Source: RGIG3178 sp964533965 (GTDB lineage Bacteria > Bacillota > Clostridia > Christensenellales > QAND01). From it: DNA of 64,000 nucleotides. The number at the start of each line of letters is the position of its first letter. The first letter of the stretch is position 1. This document shows, in pieces, positions 7,703 through 17,550 of this stretch. The notes under the pieces were generated by a model that saw nothing but the letters and a program-made list of their open reading frames with translations, did not search any database and was not told the DNA's origin. The stretch is from positions 1 through 64,000 of the forward strand of contig CAZHNN010000014.1 in the NCBI GenBank assembly GCA_964533965.1, read 5' to 3'. The position numbers and the translations under genes are program-made.

Positions 7703-8991
7703 ACCTGTTTGATCTTACGCCCTTCCAGATAACAGCGCTTTTCATCGGCTTCTCCCATCGAAAACGCCTTGCGCGGCAGCGGTCCGTATTGGCTTACCTG
7801 AGAGAACAGCTGCGATTTTTGGATGACGGGCAGTAGGAACCCTATGTCGTTCTCTTTACAGAACGAAACGGTCTCCTCTTCTCCATGGATGTAGTCCACT
7901 TCCAATGTTTCGGCCCTTTGTTTGAGCGCAGAGAGCAGCTTATCCACCGTTCCCGGCGCGATATCCCCGGATGCATCCACAAGATACAGCGGCTTTTTCT
8001 CGCCCGCATGGAACACATCGATCTTAACGGCGCCTTCGATCGGCTCAAACGAAACGGTGATGCCGTCCTTTTGCGCATTTTGGCACACCTCTACGAACGC
8101 ATCCCACGGCGCATTGAATGCCACGCGGTGGATGGCCTCAAACTCCAGGCCCTGGTCGTGAATGTTCACGATCTCGCACAGTGCGAAACGCGCGGGATGG
8201 TCTTTGCGTTCCTCTTCGGTCAGCGCTTCGCGTGTCCGTTGCCACAGTGCTTTGGCGGTCGCAAACGAATGGTTGCCGTCGCCCATTGCAAAGAGCATCG
8301 GGTCGCCGTTGTCAGGCTTATCAAGTGAATCAAGCAGGTTTGAAAGCGCGATGCGCACCGGCTCTGCCTGCTTTGCACTTATATGATACCCAACTATGTG
8401 ACCCATTGAGAATCCCAAATCGCTGTCGTACGCCTCTTGGAACAGTTCTTTTTGTTCCACAAGAGGCCGCATTACGCTATGCGATTTATCGTCAATCAAG
8501 ACCATGATATGAGGAAATTCCAGCGTCGCATTTTCCCGAATTCTCAGCCGCGGCGGTATGCGGGAGGGGATGGTACCCTCGGTGGCACGTATCAGCGTTT
8601 TGGCGTCAGGCGCATAGTCGTATCGCTCCAGATCCAGTGCCATCAGAAGCCCTGTCCGCGTGCGGCCGTGGCTGCAGAACGTGCGCTCGATAAGCATTAA
8701 GCCGGGCGGCAGCTCTTCGAGTATGCCGTTATCCATCATACTCTTCATCGATTCGCAGATGCGCCCGATGCGTGCGCTGACGTCGTCATCGCCCAGATAC
8801 ACCTCCGGCAGGATCGCGTTCAATGTGGAAGGCGCATCGCCCACCGTCTTTTCAACGTTTGTCCAATACGCCCTGTCGCTCGTGTACTGATCGCACGCGA
8901 TGACGCACCACTTCAGCAATGAATCCCGCTCTTTTGGCAAAACGAGCTTCGGAAGCGAAACACCCAGTTCGTTCCAATCCTTACCCTGCAT
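7699..8991 (-). CDS. DUF1015-family protein
   Basis: A 430-residue soluble protein matching the DUF1015 family (about 400-430 residues), whose biochemical role is not established. The recognisable family motif is AMGDGNHSFATAKALW near residues 235-250, preceded by GHIVGYHI. Family members are often found near serine-biosynthesis genes in Clostridia, but no serC is adjacent here. The ATG at 8991 is preceded by GGGGGGA at good spacing; a GTG seven codons upstream has a poorly placed ribosome site. The gene stands alone between leuS (divergent) and lysC, whose promoter overlaps its stop codon. Confidence 0.8.
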   Translation of the reverse strand: MQGKDWNELGVSLPKLVLPKERDSLLKWCVIACDQYTSDRAYWTNVEKTVGDAPSTLNAILPEVYLGDDDVSARIGRICESMKSMMDNGILEELPPGLMLIERTFCSHGRTRTGLLMALDLERYDYAPDAKTLIRATEGTIPSRIPPRLRIRENATLEFPHIMVLIDDKSHSVMRPLVEQKELFQEAYDSDLGFSMGHIVGYHISAKQAEPVRIALSNLLDSLDKPDNGDPMLFAMGDGNHSFATAKALWQRTREALTEEERKDHPARFALCEIVNIHDQGLEFEAIHRVAFNAPWDAFVEVCQNAQKDGITVSFEPIEGAVKIDVFHAGEKKPLYLVDASGDIAPGTVDKLLSALKQRAETLEVDYIHGEEETVSFCKENDIGFLLPVIQKSQLFSQVSQYGPLPRKAFSMGEADEKRCYLEGRKIKQV

Positions 8992-9192
8992 GAAGGTTCC
9001 CCCCGTTAACACTCCGCTTGAAAGCGTATAGTATGGTTAATATCAAAATGGTCTTAAGCTTGCCGTTCAAAGGACGCTATGCGACCGATGAACGGCTGTC
9101 TTCTCGGAGATGTTCAATAATGAATAATTATACCGTGACTGAGCCCATGATGTAAAGCAAACGCGGCAAATACCACGACAGGCTGCAAAAGC

Positions 9193-9221
9193 TGCACAAC
9201 ATTGATCAAGTATGGTATAAT
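9193..9221 (+). promoter_or_regulatory. Promoter-like site for leuS
   Basis: TATAAT at 9216-9221 with a weak -35 (TGCACA, 9193-9198) 17 nt upstream, about 45 nt before the leuS start. The 250-nt region upstream of leuS shows no T-box sequence (no GGGTGG...ACCGCG antiterminator motif). Confidence 0.5.
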
Positions 9222-9266
9222 GGGACAAATTAACCATCCATTGCACAAAGTTAGGAGTTGGGGCGC

Positions 9267-11760
9267 ATGGACTACCGCGCAAATGAACAAAAATGGCAAA
9301 AAAAATGGGAGGATACGCGGCTTTACGCATTTGATCCTACCAATATCGATAAGAAATTCTATGTGCTTGAAATGTTCTCCTATCCTTCCGGTTCCAGGCT
9401 TCATGTCGGACATTGGTACAACTACGGCCCGGCGGACAGCTATGCCCGCTATAAGCGGATGCAGGGGTACAACATTTTTCACCCGATGGGATTTGACGCT
9501 TTCGGTTTACCCGCGGAGAATTACGCCATTAAGACAGGCATTCATCCCAAGGACAGCACGTTTGCGAATATGGCAGTGATGGAAGAACAGTTAAAGCAGA
9601 TCGGCGGATCCTTTGACTGGGCGCACACGGTAAAAACCTGCGAGCCCAACTATTACAAATGGACGCAATGGCTCTTTTTGCAGCTGTATAAGCACGACCT
9701 GGCATACAGAAAAGAAGCGCCCGTGAACTGGTGTCCCTCCTGCAACACGGTATTGGCAAATGAACAGGTCGAAGAGGGCTGCTGTGAACGCTGCCATACG
9801 CCCGTTACGCGCAGGAACTTGACCCAGTGGTTCTTTAAGATCACCGATTACGCGCAGGAACTGCTGGACGACCTNNNNNNNNNNCTGAGATGGGCTTGAG
9901 ACCCTGGATTGGCCCGAACGCATCAAGGCGATGCAGACCAACTGGATCGGCAGATCCGAGGGCGCGATCATCGATTTCGATCTTGAAAACGGCGGAACTT
10001 TCCCGGTGTTCACCACCCGCCCCGACACGCTGTTCGGCAACACCTATTGCGTGTTGGCGCCGGAGCATCCATTGGTCGATGAAGTCACAACAAAGGAACA
10101 GAAGCAGGCGGTGGATGAATACCGCGTGATGGCTGCCGGCGCTTCCGACATCGACAGATTGTCCACGTCGCGCGAAAAAACCGGCGTATTCACCGGCGGC
10201 TATGCGGTCAACCCGATCAACTCCCGCAAGGTGCCGATCTGGATCGCGGACTATGTGCTGTTCAGCTATGGCACAGGTGCGGTTATGGCCGTGCCCGCGC
10301 ACGACGAGCGCGATTACATCTTCGCAGAGAAATACAGCCTGCCCATTGAGCGCGTGATCGAGGGACCGGACGATACCCTTCCCTACACGGGTCCGGGTAC
10401 CATGCTCCATTCCGGAGTCTTCTCGGGCACACCATCCGAGGATGGCAAAAAAGCCATCGTCGAGTCGCTTGCTGCTAAGGGTCATGGCTCGCACAAGGTG
10501 AACTACCGCATGCGCGACTGGCTGATCTCGCGCCAGCGCTACTGGGGCGCACCGATACCGATGATCCATTGCCCGCACTGCGGCATTGTGCCGGTGCCGG
10601 AAAAGGATCTGCCGGTTCTGCTGCCCTATGATGTCGACTTCACGCCGGATGGCACGTCACCGCTTTTGAAGCACGAAGGGTTCATGAACGTGAAGTGCCC
10701 CGTCTGCGGAGTGGATGCCAAGCGCGATCCCGATACGATGGATACCTTCGTATGCTCTTCGTGGTATTTCTTGCGTTATCCGGATTGCAACAACGACAAG
10801 GAAGCTTTTAACACGGATTGGATCGATCAGATACTGCCGGTAGATACCTATATCGGCGGCGCCGAGCACGCGTGCATGCACCTTTTATATGCGAGGTTCT
10901 TTGTTAAGGCGCTGCGTGACATGGGCTTGGTGCATTTCGACGAGCCGTTTTTGCGCCTGATCAACCAGGGCATTATACTGGGTACTGACGGCGAAAAGAT
11001 GAGCAAATCGCGCGGCAACGTCGTATCTCCGGACGATTATATCAGCGTATACGGTTCCGACGTGTTCCGCATGTACCTGGAGTTCGGCTTCAATTATGTC
11101 GAGGGCGGCGCGTGGAACGACGATGGCATCAAGGCAATTGCCCGCTTCCTCGACCGTGTGGAGCGGCTGATCCTGCGCATCCTTGAGATGAAGGAGAACA
11201 CAGAGACCGACAAAGTTATAAACCGCTATTACGGCAGCGGCGGCCATAGTCTCAGCCTGGGCAAGGAAGAGAAGGACCTGCTGTACGTGCTCAACTATAC
11301 TATTCAGCGTGTCACGGAGGATATTGACAGGCTGTCGTTCAACACCGCCATCGCGCGTCTGATGGAACTGGTAAACGCTTTGTACCGGTATAAGGATGTC
11401 TGCACCAACGAGAGCTTCCCGCTGCTGTGGGATGCGGCGGACAAACTCATCCTGTGCATGGCGCCGTTCGCCCCGCACTTTGCCGAGGAGATGCATTTCC
11501 GCATGGGAGGAACCTGCTCGGTGTTCCAGCGCGACTGGCCAGCCTTTGACGAAAAGGCTCTTAAGCGTGACATCGTCAATGTAGCCGTTCAGGTCAACGG
11601 GCGCCTGCGCTCGCGCATCGACATCGACCAGGCACTGGGTTTCGAAGAGGTTCAGGCGGTAGCGTTGGCGGACGAAAAGGTTCAGGCAGCGCTTGCGGGA
11701 CAAACAGTGCAGAAGGTCATCGTGATACCCGGCAGGCTGGTCAACATCGTGGCCAATTAA
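9267..11760 (+). CDS. leuS: Leucyl-tRNA synthetase (interrupted by a 10-N assembly gap)
   Basis: Class Ia aminoacyl-tRNA synthetase charging tRNA-Leu. The N-terminal part has the HIGH-type motif HVGHWYNYG and a zinc-binding segment (WCPSCNT, CCERCHTP). After the gap come NWIGRSEGA (start of the CP1 editing domain), TTRPDTLFG (editing site), and the class Ia loop GEKMSKSRGN. The C-terminal anticodon-binding domain ends in VIVIPGRLVNIVAN. The ten N at 9875-9884 break the frame: the upstream half ends LLDDL and the downstream half resumes as GLETLDWPERIK in another frame, with an in-frame TGA at 9886-9888 beside the gap. Comparison with the family suggests very little is truly missing. The ATG at 9267 follows TTAGGAG by nine bases. 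Confidence 0.95.
9875..9884. other. Assembly gap (10 N) inside leuS
   Basis: Exactly ten N in the connection between the catalytic/zinc region and the editing domain of leuS. The reading frame differs on the two sides, so ten is a placeholder rather than the true length. Confidence 0.98.
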
Positions 11761-11776
11761 GCCTTAAAAGCGACGT

Positions 11777-11803
11777 AAGACCGCACGTACACCGCGCGGT
11801 CTT
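11777..11803 (+). terminator. Rho-independent terminator of leuS
   Basis: AAGACCGC / GCGGTCTT stem with an 11-nt loop, then TTT, 17 nt after the leuS stop codon. Confidence 0.8.
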
Positions 11804-11837
11804 TTTCTTTGCATGTTCGGCGCAATGTTCATATACA

Positions 11838-11867
11838 TTGTCCGGTAAGACACTTGCATGCTATAAT
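11838..11867 (+). promoter_or_regulatory. Promoter of the first PHP gene
   Basis: TTGTCC (11838-11843), 18-nt spacer, TATAAT (11862-11867), about 37 nt before the start codon. Confidence 0.65.
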
Positions 11868-11904
11868 ATATTCAATCAAATCATAACTGTCAGGAGCAGC
11901 CGCC

Positions 11905-12726
11905 ATGGTAGATTATCACATTCACACAGACCACAGCGGAGATGGCAAGACGCCTTTGCATCTGCAGGTTGCGTCCGCCATCGATAAAGGCCTGTCCGAG
12001 ATCTGCATCACCAGCCACTTCGACCACGATTCCCCTTCCAAGCATGCGTATAACTTCGAGCCGGATTTTGAGAAATACTTTGCGGACATAGCGGCATGTC
12101 AAAATGAGTTTAAAGACCGCATTCGCATCAAAGTTGGCATAGAGGTAGGCCTGCAGGCCGAGAAGCCGCATGTGCTGACATATTCAGGGGAAACCATCCG
12201 GAGATCCCCGTTCGATTTTGTCATCGCCTCGATGCATTATCTTCCCAACCGCGATTTGCATAAGCCGCAGCAGTGGATCGACGAAGGCCTTGGCAGGCAG
12301 GATGTACAGCGACTTTACCTGCAACACACAATCTGCAATCTTCAAATGTACGACGACTTCGATGTCATAGGGCACCTCACTTACTTCTCCCGCTTTTGTC
12401 CGGCGAATTCAAAAACCGAGCGCGAGATGGTCTATGAAGACAATGCCGAATTATACGATGAGCTGTTTGACATCCTCATACGCCGCAACAAGGGGTTTGA
12501 GATCAACACCTCCGTAAAAGGCACGGAAGATCTCTTTATGCCGGATTATTCGATAGCGCATAGGTTTTACCAGATGGGCGGCAGAATCGTCACAATCGGC
12601 TCCGACGCACATTATCCCAACCAGGTCGGGGGCTTTTATGACAAAGCCATCCGTATGCTCAAAGAAGCGGGATTTACCGCCATCTGCACATTCGAAAAGC
12701 GTACACCGGTTTTCATGGATATCTGA
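11905..12726 (+). CDS. PHP-domain phosphoesterase (histidinol-phosphatase HisK-like), copy 1
   Basis: A 273-residue metal-dependent PHP phosphoesterase. All metal-ligand motifs are in place: DYHIHTDHS at the N-terminus, ITSHFDH near residue 36, KVGIEVGLQ, IASMHY, IGHLTY near residue 155 and IGSDAH near 233. The length fits the HisK/HisJ type of histidinol-phosphate phosphatase, which makes L-histidinol in histidine synthesis, but PHP proteins hydrolyse many phosphate esters and this copy is not next to his genes. It has its own promoter and terminator. The next gene is a clear paralogue of the same length and start context, so a tandem duplication took place. The ATG is preceded by a modest AGGAG site. 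Confidence 0.82.
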   Translation: MVDYHIHTDHSGDGKTPLHLQVASAIDKGLSEICITSHFDHDSPSKHAYNFEPDFEKYFADIAACQNEFKDRIRIKVGIEVGLQAEKPHVLTYSGETIRRSPFDFVIASMHYLPNRDLHKPQQWIDEGLGRQDVQRLYLQHTICNLQMYDDFDVIGHLTYFSRFCPANSKTEREMVYEDNAELYDELFDILIRRNKGFEINTSVKGTEDLFMPDYSIAHRFYQMGGRIVTIGSDAHYPNQVGGFYDKAIRMLKEAGFTAICTFEKRTPVFMDI

Positions 12727-12743
12727 TGTCTATTTGATAAAAG

Positions 12744-12774
12744 AACGGCCGTACCTTTGGTACGCCGTTTTTTT
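12744..12774 (+). terminator. Rho-independent terminator of PHP copy 1
   Basis: AACGG-C-CGTACC / GGTACG-CCGTT stem with a TTT loop and one bulged C, followed by a run of seven T, 17 nt past the stop codon. Confidence 0.85.
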
Positions 12775-12805
12775 GTATGCAAGCCCGGCTTTGTTCCGTT
12801 TTTTA

Positions 12806-12835
12806 TTGTCTTTTCTTCCGTGTAAATGATATAAT
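12806..12835 (+). promoter_or_regulatory. Promoter of the second PHP gene
   Basis: TTGTCT (12806-12811), 18-nt spacer, TATAAT (12830-12835), about 35 nt before the start codon. The layout matches that of the first copy's promoter. Confidence 0.65.
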
Positions 12836-12870
12836 CGCTTTTATGCAAACAAAAACCGTAAGGAGTTAGC

Positions 12871-13692
12871 ATGGTAGACTATCATATCCACTCCGACCAC
12901 AGTGGTGACGGAAAAACGCCTGTGGCGGTACAGGTTAAGGCTGCAATTGAAAAGGGACTATCTGAAATCTGCATCACGAGCCACCATGACCCGGATTCCC
13001 CGGCAAAGTCTTTTTGGAATTTCGAGCTGGATTTTTCTAAATATATCGCCGATATATCGGATTGCATAAAAACCTACGGGGACCGGATACGCATCAAGAC
13101 GGGGGTGGAAATCGGATTGCAGGCGGATAAACAGCATGTTATCGCCGCTGCCAGCAAGAGTATCCGCAACTACCCGCTGGACTTTGTTATCGCTTCGACG
13201 CATTTTATGCCGCAGCCCGATTATCATTCACCGCAGAATTGGATCAACGAGGGTGCAGACAACCAAACGGTTCAAACAGCATATTTGAATCATACTCTTA
13301 AATACCTCGAATCGTTTGACGATTTTGACGTCATCGGCCACCTCACCTATTTGTCCCGTTATTCTCCGGAAACCGACAGGGTAGCCAAGGAGATGACGTA
13401 CGAGGACAATGCGGACTTGTACGATCAGCTTTTCGAGATACTGATCAGCCGCGGCAAGGGTATCGAGATCAACACTTCCATGAAGGCCTCCTGGGATCTT
13501 TTCAGCCCGGGCTATTCCATTGTGCGGCGGTATTTTGAGTTCGGCGGCAGGATCATTACGGTGGGCTCCGATGCGCATTTGCCCTCCCAAGTCGGCGCGT
13601 ATTGTGATGAAGCCGCAAAGATGCTGCGTGAGATAGGTTTCACCGCTATCTGCACGTTTGACAAGCGTCAACCGAAATTTATCAATATCTGA
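12871..13692 (+). CDS. PHP-domain phosphoesterase (histidinol-phosphatase HisK-like), copy 2
   Basis: Second 273-residue PHP protein, sharing with copy 1 the MVDYHIHxDHSGDGKTP start, the KGLSEICITSH segment, IGHLTY, YEDNAxLYD, the GxEINTS motif, GSDAH and GFTAICTF, at the same positions. Differences are spread evenly, as expected for an old duplication rather than an assembly artefact. All PHP metal ligands are retained. Function is assigned only to the family level: phosphate monoester hydrolysis, possibly of histidinol phosphate. It has an AAGGAG ribosome site, a separate promoter and a strong terminator, so the two copies can be expressed independently. Confidence 0.82.
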   Translation: MVDYHIHSDHSGDGKTPVAVQVKAAIEKGLSEICITSHHDPDSPAKSFWNFELDFSKYIADISDCIKTYGDRIRIKTGVEIGLQADKQHVIAAASKSIRNYPLDFVIASTHFMPQPDYHSPQNWINEGADNQTVQTAYLNHTLKYLESFDDFDVIGHLTYLSRYSPETDRVAKEMTYEDNADLYDQLFEILISRGKGIEINTSMKASWDLFSPGYSIVRRYFEFGGRIITVGSDAHLPSQVGAYCDEAAKMLREIGFTAICTFDKRQPKFINI

Positions 13693-13721
13693 GTCTTTTA
13701 TGGAAATCCATACGAAACGGT

Positions 13722-13748
13722 AAAGAGCGTCTGATCGGACGCTCTTTT
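13722..13748 (+). terminator. Rho-independent terminator of PHP copy 2
   Basis: AAAGAGCGTC / GACGCTCTTTT stem with a 6-nt loop, ending in four T, 30 nt after the stop codon. Confidence 0.85.
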
Positions 13749-13795
13749 GCTACATCCCAATGTTGATTCGTATCATCCACAAGCAAAAATACGAA

Positions 13796-13824
13796 GCCGT
13801 TTGACGACATGCGCGTCAAACGGC
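13796..13824. repeat. Intergenic stem-loop, related to a sequence near 3786
   Basis: GCCGTTTGACG / CGTCAAACGGC with a 7-nt loop (ACATGCG). The apex TTTGACGACATGCGCGTCAAA resembles TTTTGGCGACATGTGCGTCAAAA in the gap near 3783-3805, so this may be a dispersed small repeat. Confidence 0.5.
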
Positions 13825-13860
13825 TAACGTTACCTTGCATTTGATCTATCAGGGGGATAT

Positions 13861-13887
13861 TCAAAGGGGGACATAGTCCCCCTTTGA
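13861..13887 (-). terminator. Strong hairpin downstream of nifJ
   Basis: A perfect 12-bp inverted repeat, TCAAAGGGGGAC / GTCCCCCTTTGA with a 3-nt loop, begins four bases after the nifJ stop codon. The minus-strand RNA has no good U run after it, so it may act as an mRNA end or a weak terminator. Confidence 0.6.
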
Positions 13888-13890
13888 TTT

Positions 13891-16800
13891 TTAAAGTTTC
13901 GACAGCTTGTCGAAGTACTCCAGGCGGGATTTCGCTTCCTCTTCCTGCTTTTTGAACAGGGCATCCGCGACTTCGGGTTTTGCCGCGGCGAGCGTGCGGT
14001 AGCGGTTCTCGCCCATCAGGAACTCGCGGAAGTTGCCGGTCGGGGCCTTCGAATCCACGGTCAGCGGGTTCTTGCCTTCGTCTGCGAGCTGCGGGTTGTA
14101 ACGGTACAGCGGCCAATAACCGGCTTCCACGGCCTTCTTCTCTTCGGCTTGCGACTTGCCCATATCGATTCCGTGGTTGATGCACGGCGCATAGGCGATG
14201 ATGATGGACGGTCCCGGATACGCTTCCGCTTCGGAGATGGCACGAAGCGCCTGCGCCTGGCTTGCGCCCATGCTGATGGAGGCAACGTAGATGTAGCCGT
14301 AGCTCATCGCGATGAGGCCAAGGTCTTTCTTGCGGGTCTTCTTGCCGCTTGCGGCAAATTTGACCACCGAACCGGTCGGCGTCGCTTTGCTGGCCTGGCC
14401 GCCCGTGTTGGAGTAGAGCTCGGTATCCATCACGAGGATGTTGACGTCTTCGCCCATCGCAAGTACATGGTCCAATCCGCCGTAACCGATGTCATAGGCC
14501 CAACCGTCGCCGCCGAAGCACCAGATGGATTTCTTCACGAGCTGATCGGCGTTTGCCAGGACCAGTTCATAGTTTGCTTTGTTCGCGTCGTTAGCCGCAA
14601 TGGCCGCGGGCAGCAGCGCCTTGATGGCATCCGCCGCTTCCTTGGACTTCTTGGCGTCTTTGCGGTTTTCGATCCATGCCACAAACGCGTTCTTGATCTC
14701 TTCGCTGCATCCGGCTTCGATCGCTGACTTCATGACGGACTCGATCAGACGGGCGCGCTGGTTGGCGCCAAGGCGCATGCCGTAGCCGTACTCGGCGTTG
14801 TCTTCAAACAGCGAGTTGCCCCACGCGGGTCCATGGCCGTTTTCGTTCGTCGTATAGGGGTTGGTCGGTGCGCTGCCGCCGTAGATGGACGAGCAGCCCG
14901 TTGCGTTGGCGATCATCATGCGGTCTCCGAAGAGCTGCGTGACGAGCTTCACATACGGCGTTTCGCCGCAGCCTGCGCAGGCGCCGGAGAACTCGAACAG
15001 CGGCTGCAGGAACTGGCTTCCCTTCACCGTGCCGACGTTGTGGTTGAGGTTTGTCTTCGGAAGCTTCTTCGCGTACTCCCAGTTGCAGCTCTCCTTTTCG
15101 GAGATCTCCGCGACGGGGACCATGACCAATGCCTTTTCCTTTGCGGGGCAGACATCGGCACAGTTGCCGCAGCCGGTGCAATCCAGCGGAGAGAGCTGTA
15201 CGCGGAACTCATAACCTGCGTATTCGCGGCCAATGGCGGCTTTTGTTTCAAACGCAGCGGGAGCATCCTTGAGGTCTTCCTTCTTGGTAAGGACCGGCCG
15301 GATGCAGGCGTGCGGGCACACGAAGGCGCACTGGTTACACTGGATGCAGTTCTGGATACGCCAATCGGGCAAGTTGATCGCAATGCCGCGCTTCTCAAAC
15401 TGCGTGGTGCCATTAGGCACGGTGCCGTCCGCCGTGAACTTGGAAACTGGCAGGCTGTCGCCCTTTAAGGCTGCGATGGGATACACGTAACTGTCGTAGT
15501 ATTCGTCGCCGGAGAGGCCCATGATCTGCGCGCCGTCCGTGGCGTTCTCCCAGGATGTGGGAATGGCCACTTCGTGGAGGCCTGCGATCGCGTTGTCAAT
15601 GGCGGCGAAGTTCATGTTGATGATCTTTTCTCCGCGCTTGCCGTAGGATTTCACGACCGCTTCCTTCATGTAGCGCTCGGCGTCGGCGTACGGGATCACG
15701 TTGGCAATCTTGAAGAACGCCGCCTGCATGATCGTGTTGATGCGTCCGCCCATGCCGACTTCACCCGCGATCTTCACGGCGTCGATGATGTAGAATTTCG
15801 CTTTTTTCTTGGCAAGCGTTTGTTTGACTTCCTTGGGAAGCTGGCAATCAAGCTCTTCTGCGGTCCACGGACAGTTCAACAGGAAGATGCCGCCTTGCTT
15901 GAGTGCAGAAACCATGTCATACCGGGTGACGTAGGAAGAGTTGTGGCAAGCCACAAAATCCGCAACGTCGATCAGGTACGGGGATTGGATCGGGTTCTTG
16001 CCAAAGCGCAGGTGGCTGATCGTGATGCCGCCGGATTTTTTGGAGTCGTATACGAAATATCCCTGTGCATACAGGTTGGTATGGTCGCCGATAATCTTGA
16101 TGGAGTTTTTGTTCGCGCCCACCGTGCCGTCGGACCCAAGGCCGTAGAACATGCCGCGGAAGGTGCCTTCCGTTGCGGTGTCGACAACTTCAGTGACCGG
16201 AAGCGACAAGTTGGTGACGTCGTCTTCGATACCGACCGTAAAGCGCACTTTTGGATTCTTGGACGCGAGGTTCTGATAGATGGCGTTGATCATGGACGGG
16301 TTAAATTCCTTGCTGCCCATGCCATACCGGCCGCCGATGACAGAAAGGTCGCACTTGCCGGCGTTGTACAGCGCGGTGAGAACATCCTGCAGCAACGGTT
16401 CGCCGCCGCTGCCGGGCTCTTTGGTGCGGTCCATGACGGCGATGCGCTTAACAGAATTCGGAAGCGCCGCAACGAACTTCGCTTCGGCAAACGGACGATA
16501 CAGCCTTACTTTGACGACGCCGACCTTTTGCCCGTTCTTGTTCAGATGCTCCACGGTCTCCTGTACGGCATCTCCGCCGCTGCCCATGATGACGATGACG
16601 TCTTCGGCATCCGGTGCGCCAAAATAATCAAACAGATTGTATTTGCGGCCGGTCAGGTCGCCGACCTGCTTCATGCAGCCTTCGACGATTTCGGGCACTA
16701 CATCGTAGTACTTGTTGGATGCTTCGCGGCTCTGGAAATAGATGTCCGGGTTCTGCGCCGTACCGCGCTGATGGGGATGTTCGGGGTTCATCGCACGCTC

Positions 16801-17409
16801 GCGGAACGCCTTTACGGCATCCATGTCCACGAGTTTTTTCATGTCATCGTATTCGATCGCTTCGATCTTCTGGATCTCATGAGAGGTGCGGAAGCCGTCA
16901 AAGAAGCTCAAGAACGGCACGCGGGATTTGAGGGTCGCCAGGTGCGCCACAAGCGCAAGATCCATGACTTCCTGCACGGAAGCGGAGGCGATCATCGCAA
17001 AGCCCGTCTGGCGGCATGCCATCACGTCCGCATGGTCGCCGAAAATGTTCAGCGCATGGGAGGCCAACGCGCGGGCGCTGACATGGAATACGCTGGGGAG
17101 CAATTCGCCGGCGATCTTGTACATGTTGGGGATCATCAACAGCAAGCCTTGTGAGGCTGTAAAGGTAGTGGTCAAAGCGCCTGCCACAAGCGAGCCATGA
17201 ACGGCACCCGCCGCGCCCGCTTCGCTTTGCATCTCGGCGATGGTCAGCGTTTGGCCGAAGATGTTCTTGAGGCCGGCTGCTGCCCACTCGTCACAGTTTT
17301 CCGCCATTACGGAGGATGGTGTGATTGGGTAGATGGCAGCAACTTCGCTCATCGCATATGCTACATGCGCAGCAGCGGTGTTGCCGTCTATGGTCATATA
17401 TTTTGCCAT
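13891..17409 (-). CDS. nifJ: Pyruvate:ferredoxin (flavodoxin) oxidoreductase
   Basis: Single-chain PFOR of 1172 residues, the normal size. It oxidises pyruvate with CoA to acetyl-CoA and CO2, passing electrons to ferredoxin, and is the central enzyme of anaerobic fermentation. Domains in order: N-terminal pyruvate-binding region (YPITPSSVMAE), transketolase-C-like and gamma-type domains, a two-cluster ferredoxin domain (CIQCNQCAFVCPHAC and CTGCGNCADVCP near residues 680-750), an additional cluster cysteine pair (CAGCGETPY) and a thiamine-diphosphate domain (GGDGWAYDIGYGGLDH). The ATG at 17409 follows AAGGAGG; the upstream in-frame extension is not needed. The gene is monocistronic with a good promoter. 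Confidence 0.97.
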   Translation of the reverse strand: MAKYMTIDGNTAAAHVAYAMSEVAAIYPITPSSVMAENCDEWAAAGLKNIFGQTLTIAEMQSEAGAAGAVHGSLVAGALTTTFTASQGLLLMIPNMYKIAGELLPSVFHVSARALASHALNIFGDHADVMACRQTGFAMIASASVQEVMDLALVAHLATLKSRVPFLSFFDGFRTSHEIQKIEAIEYDDMKKLVDMDAVKAFRERAMNPEHPHQRGTAQNPDIYFQSREASNKYYDVVPEIVEGCMKQVGDLTGRKYNLFDYFGAPDAEDVIVIMGSGGDAVQETVEHLNKNGQKVGVVKVRLYRPFAEAKFVAALPNSVKRIAVMDRTKEPGSGGEPLLQDVLTALYNAGKCDLSVIGGRYGMGSKEFNPSMINAIYQNLASKNPKVRFTVGIEDDVTNLSLPVTEVVDTATEGTFRGMFYGLGSDGTVGANKNSIKIIGDHTNLYAQGYFVYDSKKSGGITISHLRFGKNPIQSPYLIDVADFVACHNSSYVTRYDMVSALKQGGIFLLNCPWTAEELDCQLPKEVKQTLAKKKAKFYIIDAVKIAGEVGMGGRINTIMQAAFFKIANVIPYADAERYMKEAVVKSYGKRGEKIINMNFAAIDNAIAGLHEVAIPTSWENATDGAQIMGLSGDEYYDSYVYPIAALKGDSLPVSKFTADGTVPNGTTQFEKRGIAINLPDWRIQNCIQCNQCAFVCPHACIRPVLTKKEDLKDAPAAFETKAAIGREYAGYEFRVQLSPLDCTGCGNCADVCPAKEKALVMVPVAEISEKESCNWEYAKKLPKTNLNHNVGTVKGSQFLQPLFEFSGACAGCGETPYVKLVTQLFGDRMMIANATGCSSIYGGSAPTNPYTTNENGHGPAWGNSLFEDNAEYGYGMRLGANQRARLIESVMKSAIEAGCSEEIKNAFVAWIENRKDAKKSKEAADAIKALLPAAIAANDANKANYELVLANADQLVKKSIWCFGGDGWAYDIGYGGLDHVLAMGEDVNILVMDTELYSNTGGQASKATPTGSVVKFAASGKKTRKKDLGLIAMSYGYIYVASISMGASQAQALRAISEAEAYPGPSIIIAYAPCINHGIDMGKSQAEEKKAVEAGYWPLYRYNPQLADEGKNPLTVDSKAPTGNFREFLMGENRYRTLAAAKPEVADALFKKQEEEAKSRLEYFDKLSKL

Positions 17410-17450
17410 GGAACAAACCTCCTTGGTTTTGGTATCTCTCAATCTCACAT

Positions 17451-17480
17451 ATTATATAGATATTGTGTCAAAATCGTCAA
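17451..17480 (-). promoter_or_regulatory. Promoter of nifJ
   Basis: Minus-strand TTGACG (+ 17475-17480), 18-nt spacer, TATAAT (+ 17451-17456), about 40 nt upstream of the start codon. Confidence 0.7.
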
Positions 17481-17550
17481 GTAAAAACGCCTTCCTTTGT
17501 CTATTTTTGCGCAATTGGTCCCCGATTTTTCCCAGCGAAGGACTTTTCCA

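Noticed and set aside
9067..9266. Possible T-box leader before leuS
   Set aside because: No conserved antiterminator or specifier-loop sequence and no terminator just before the start codon.
13682..14185. Minus-strand frame of 167 codons at the 3' end of nifJ
   Set aside because: It is a shadow of nifJ in another frame; the nifJ frame has clear PFOR homology to its end.
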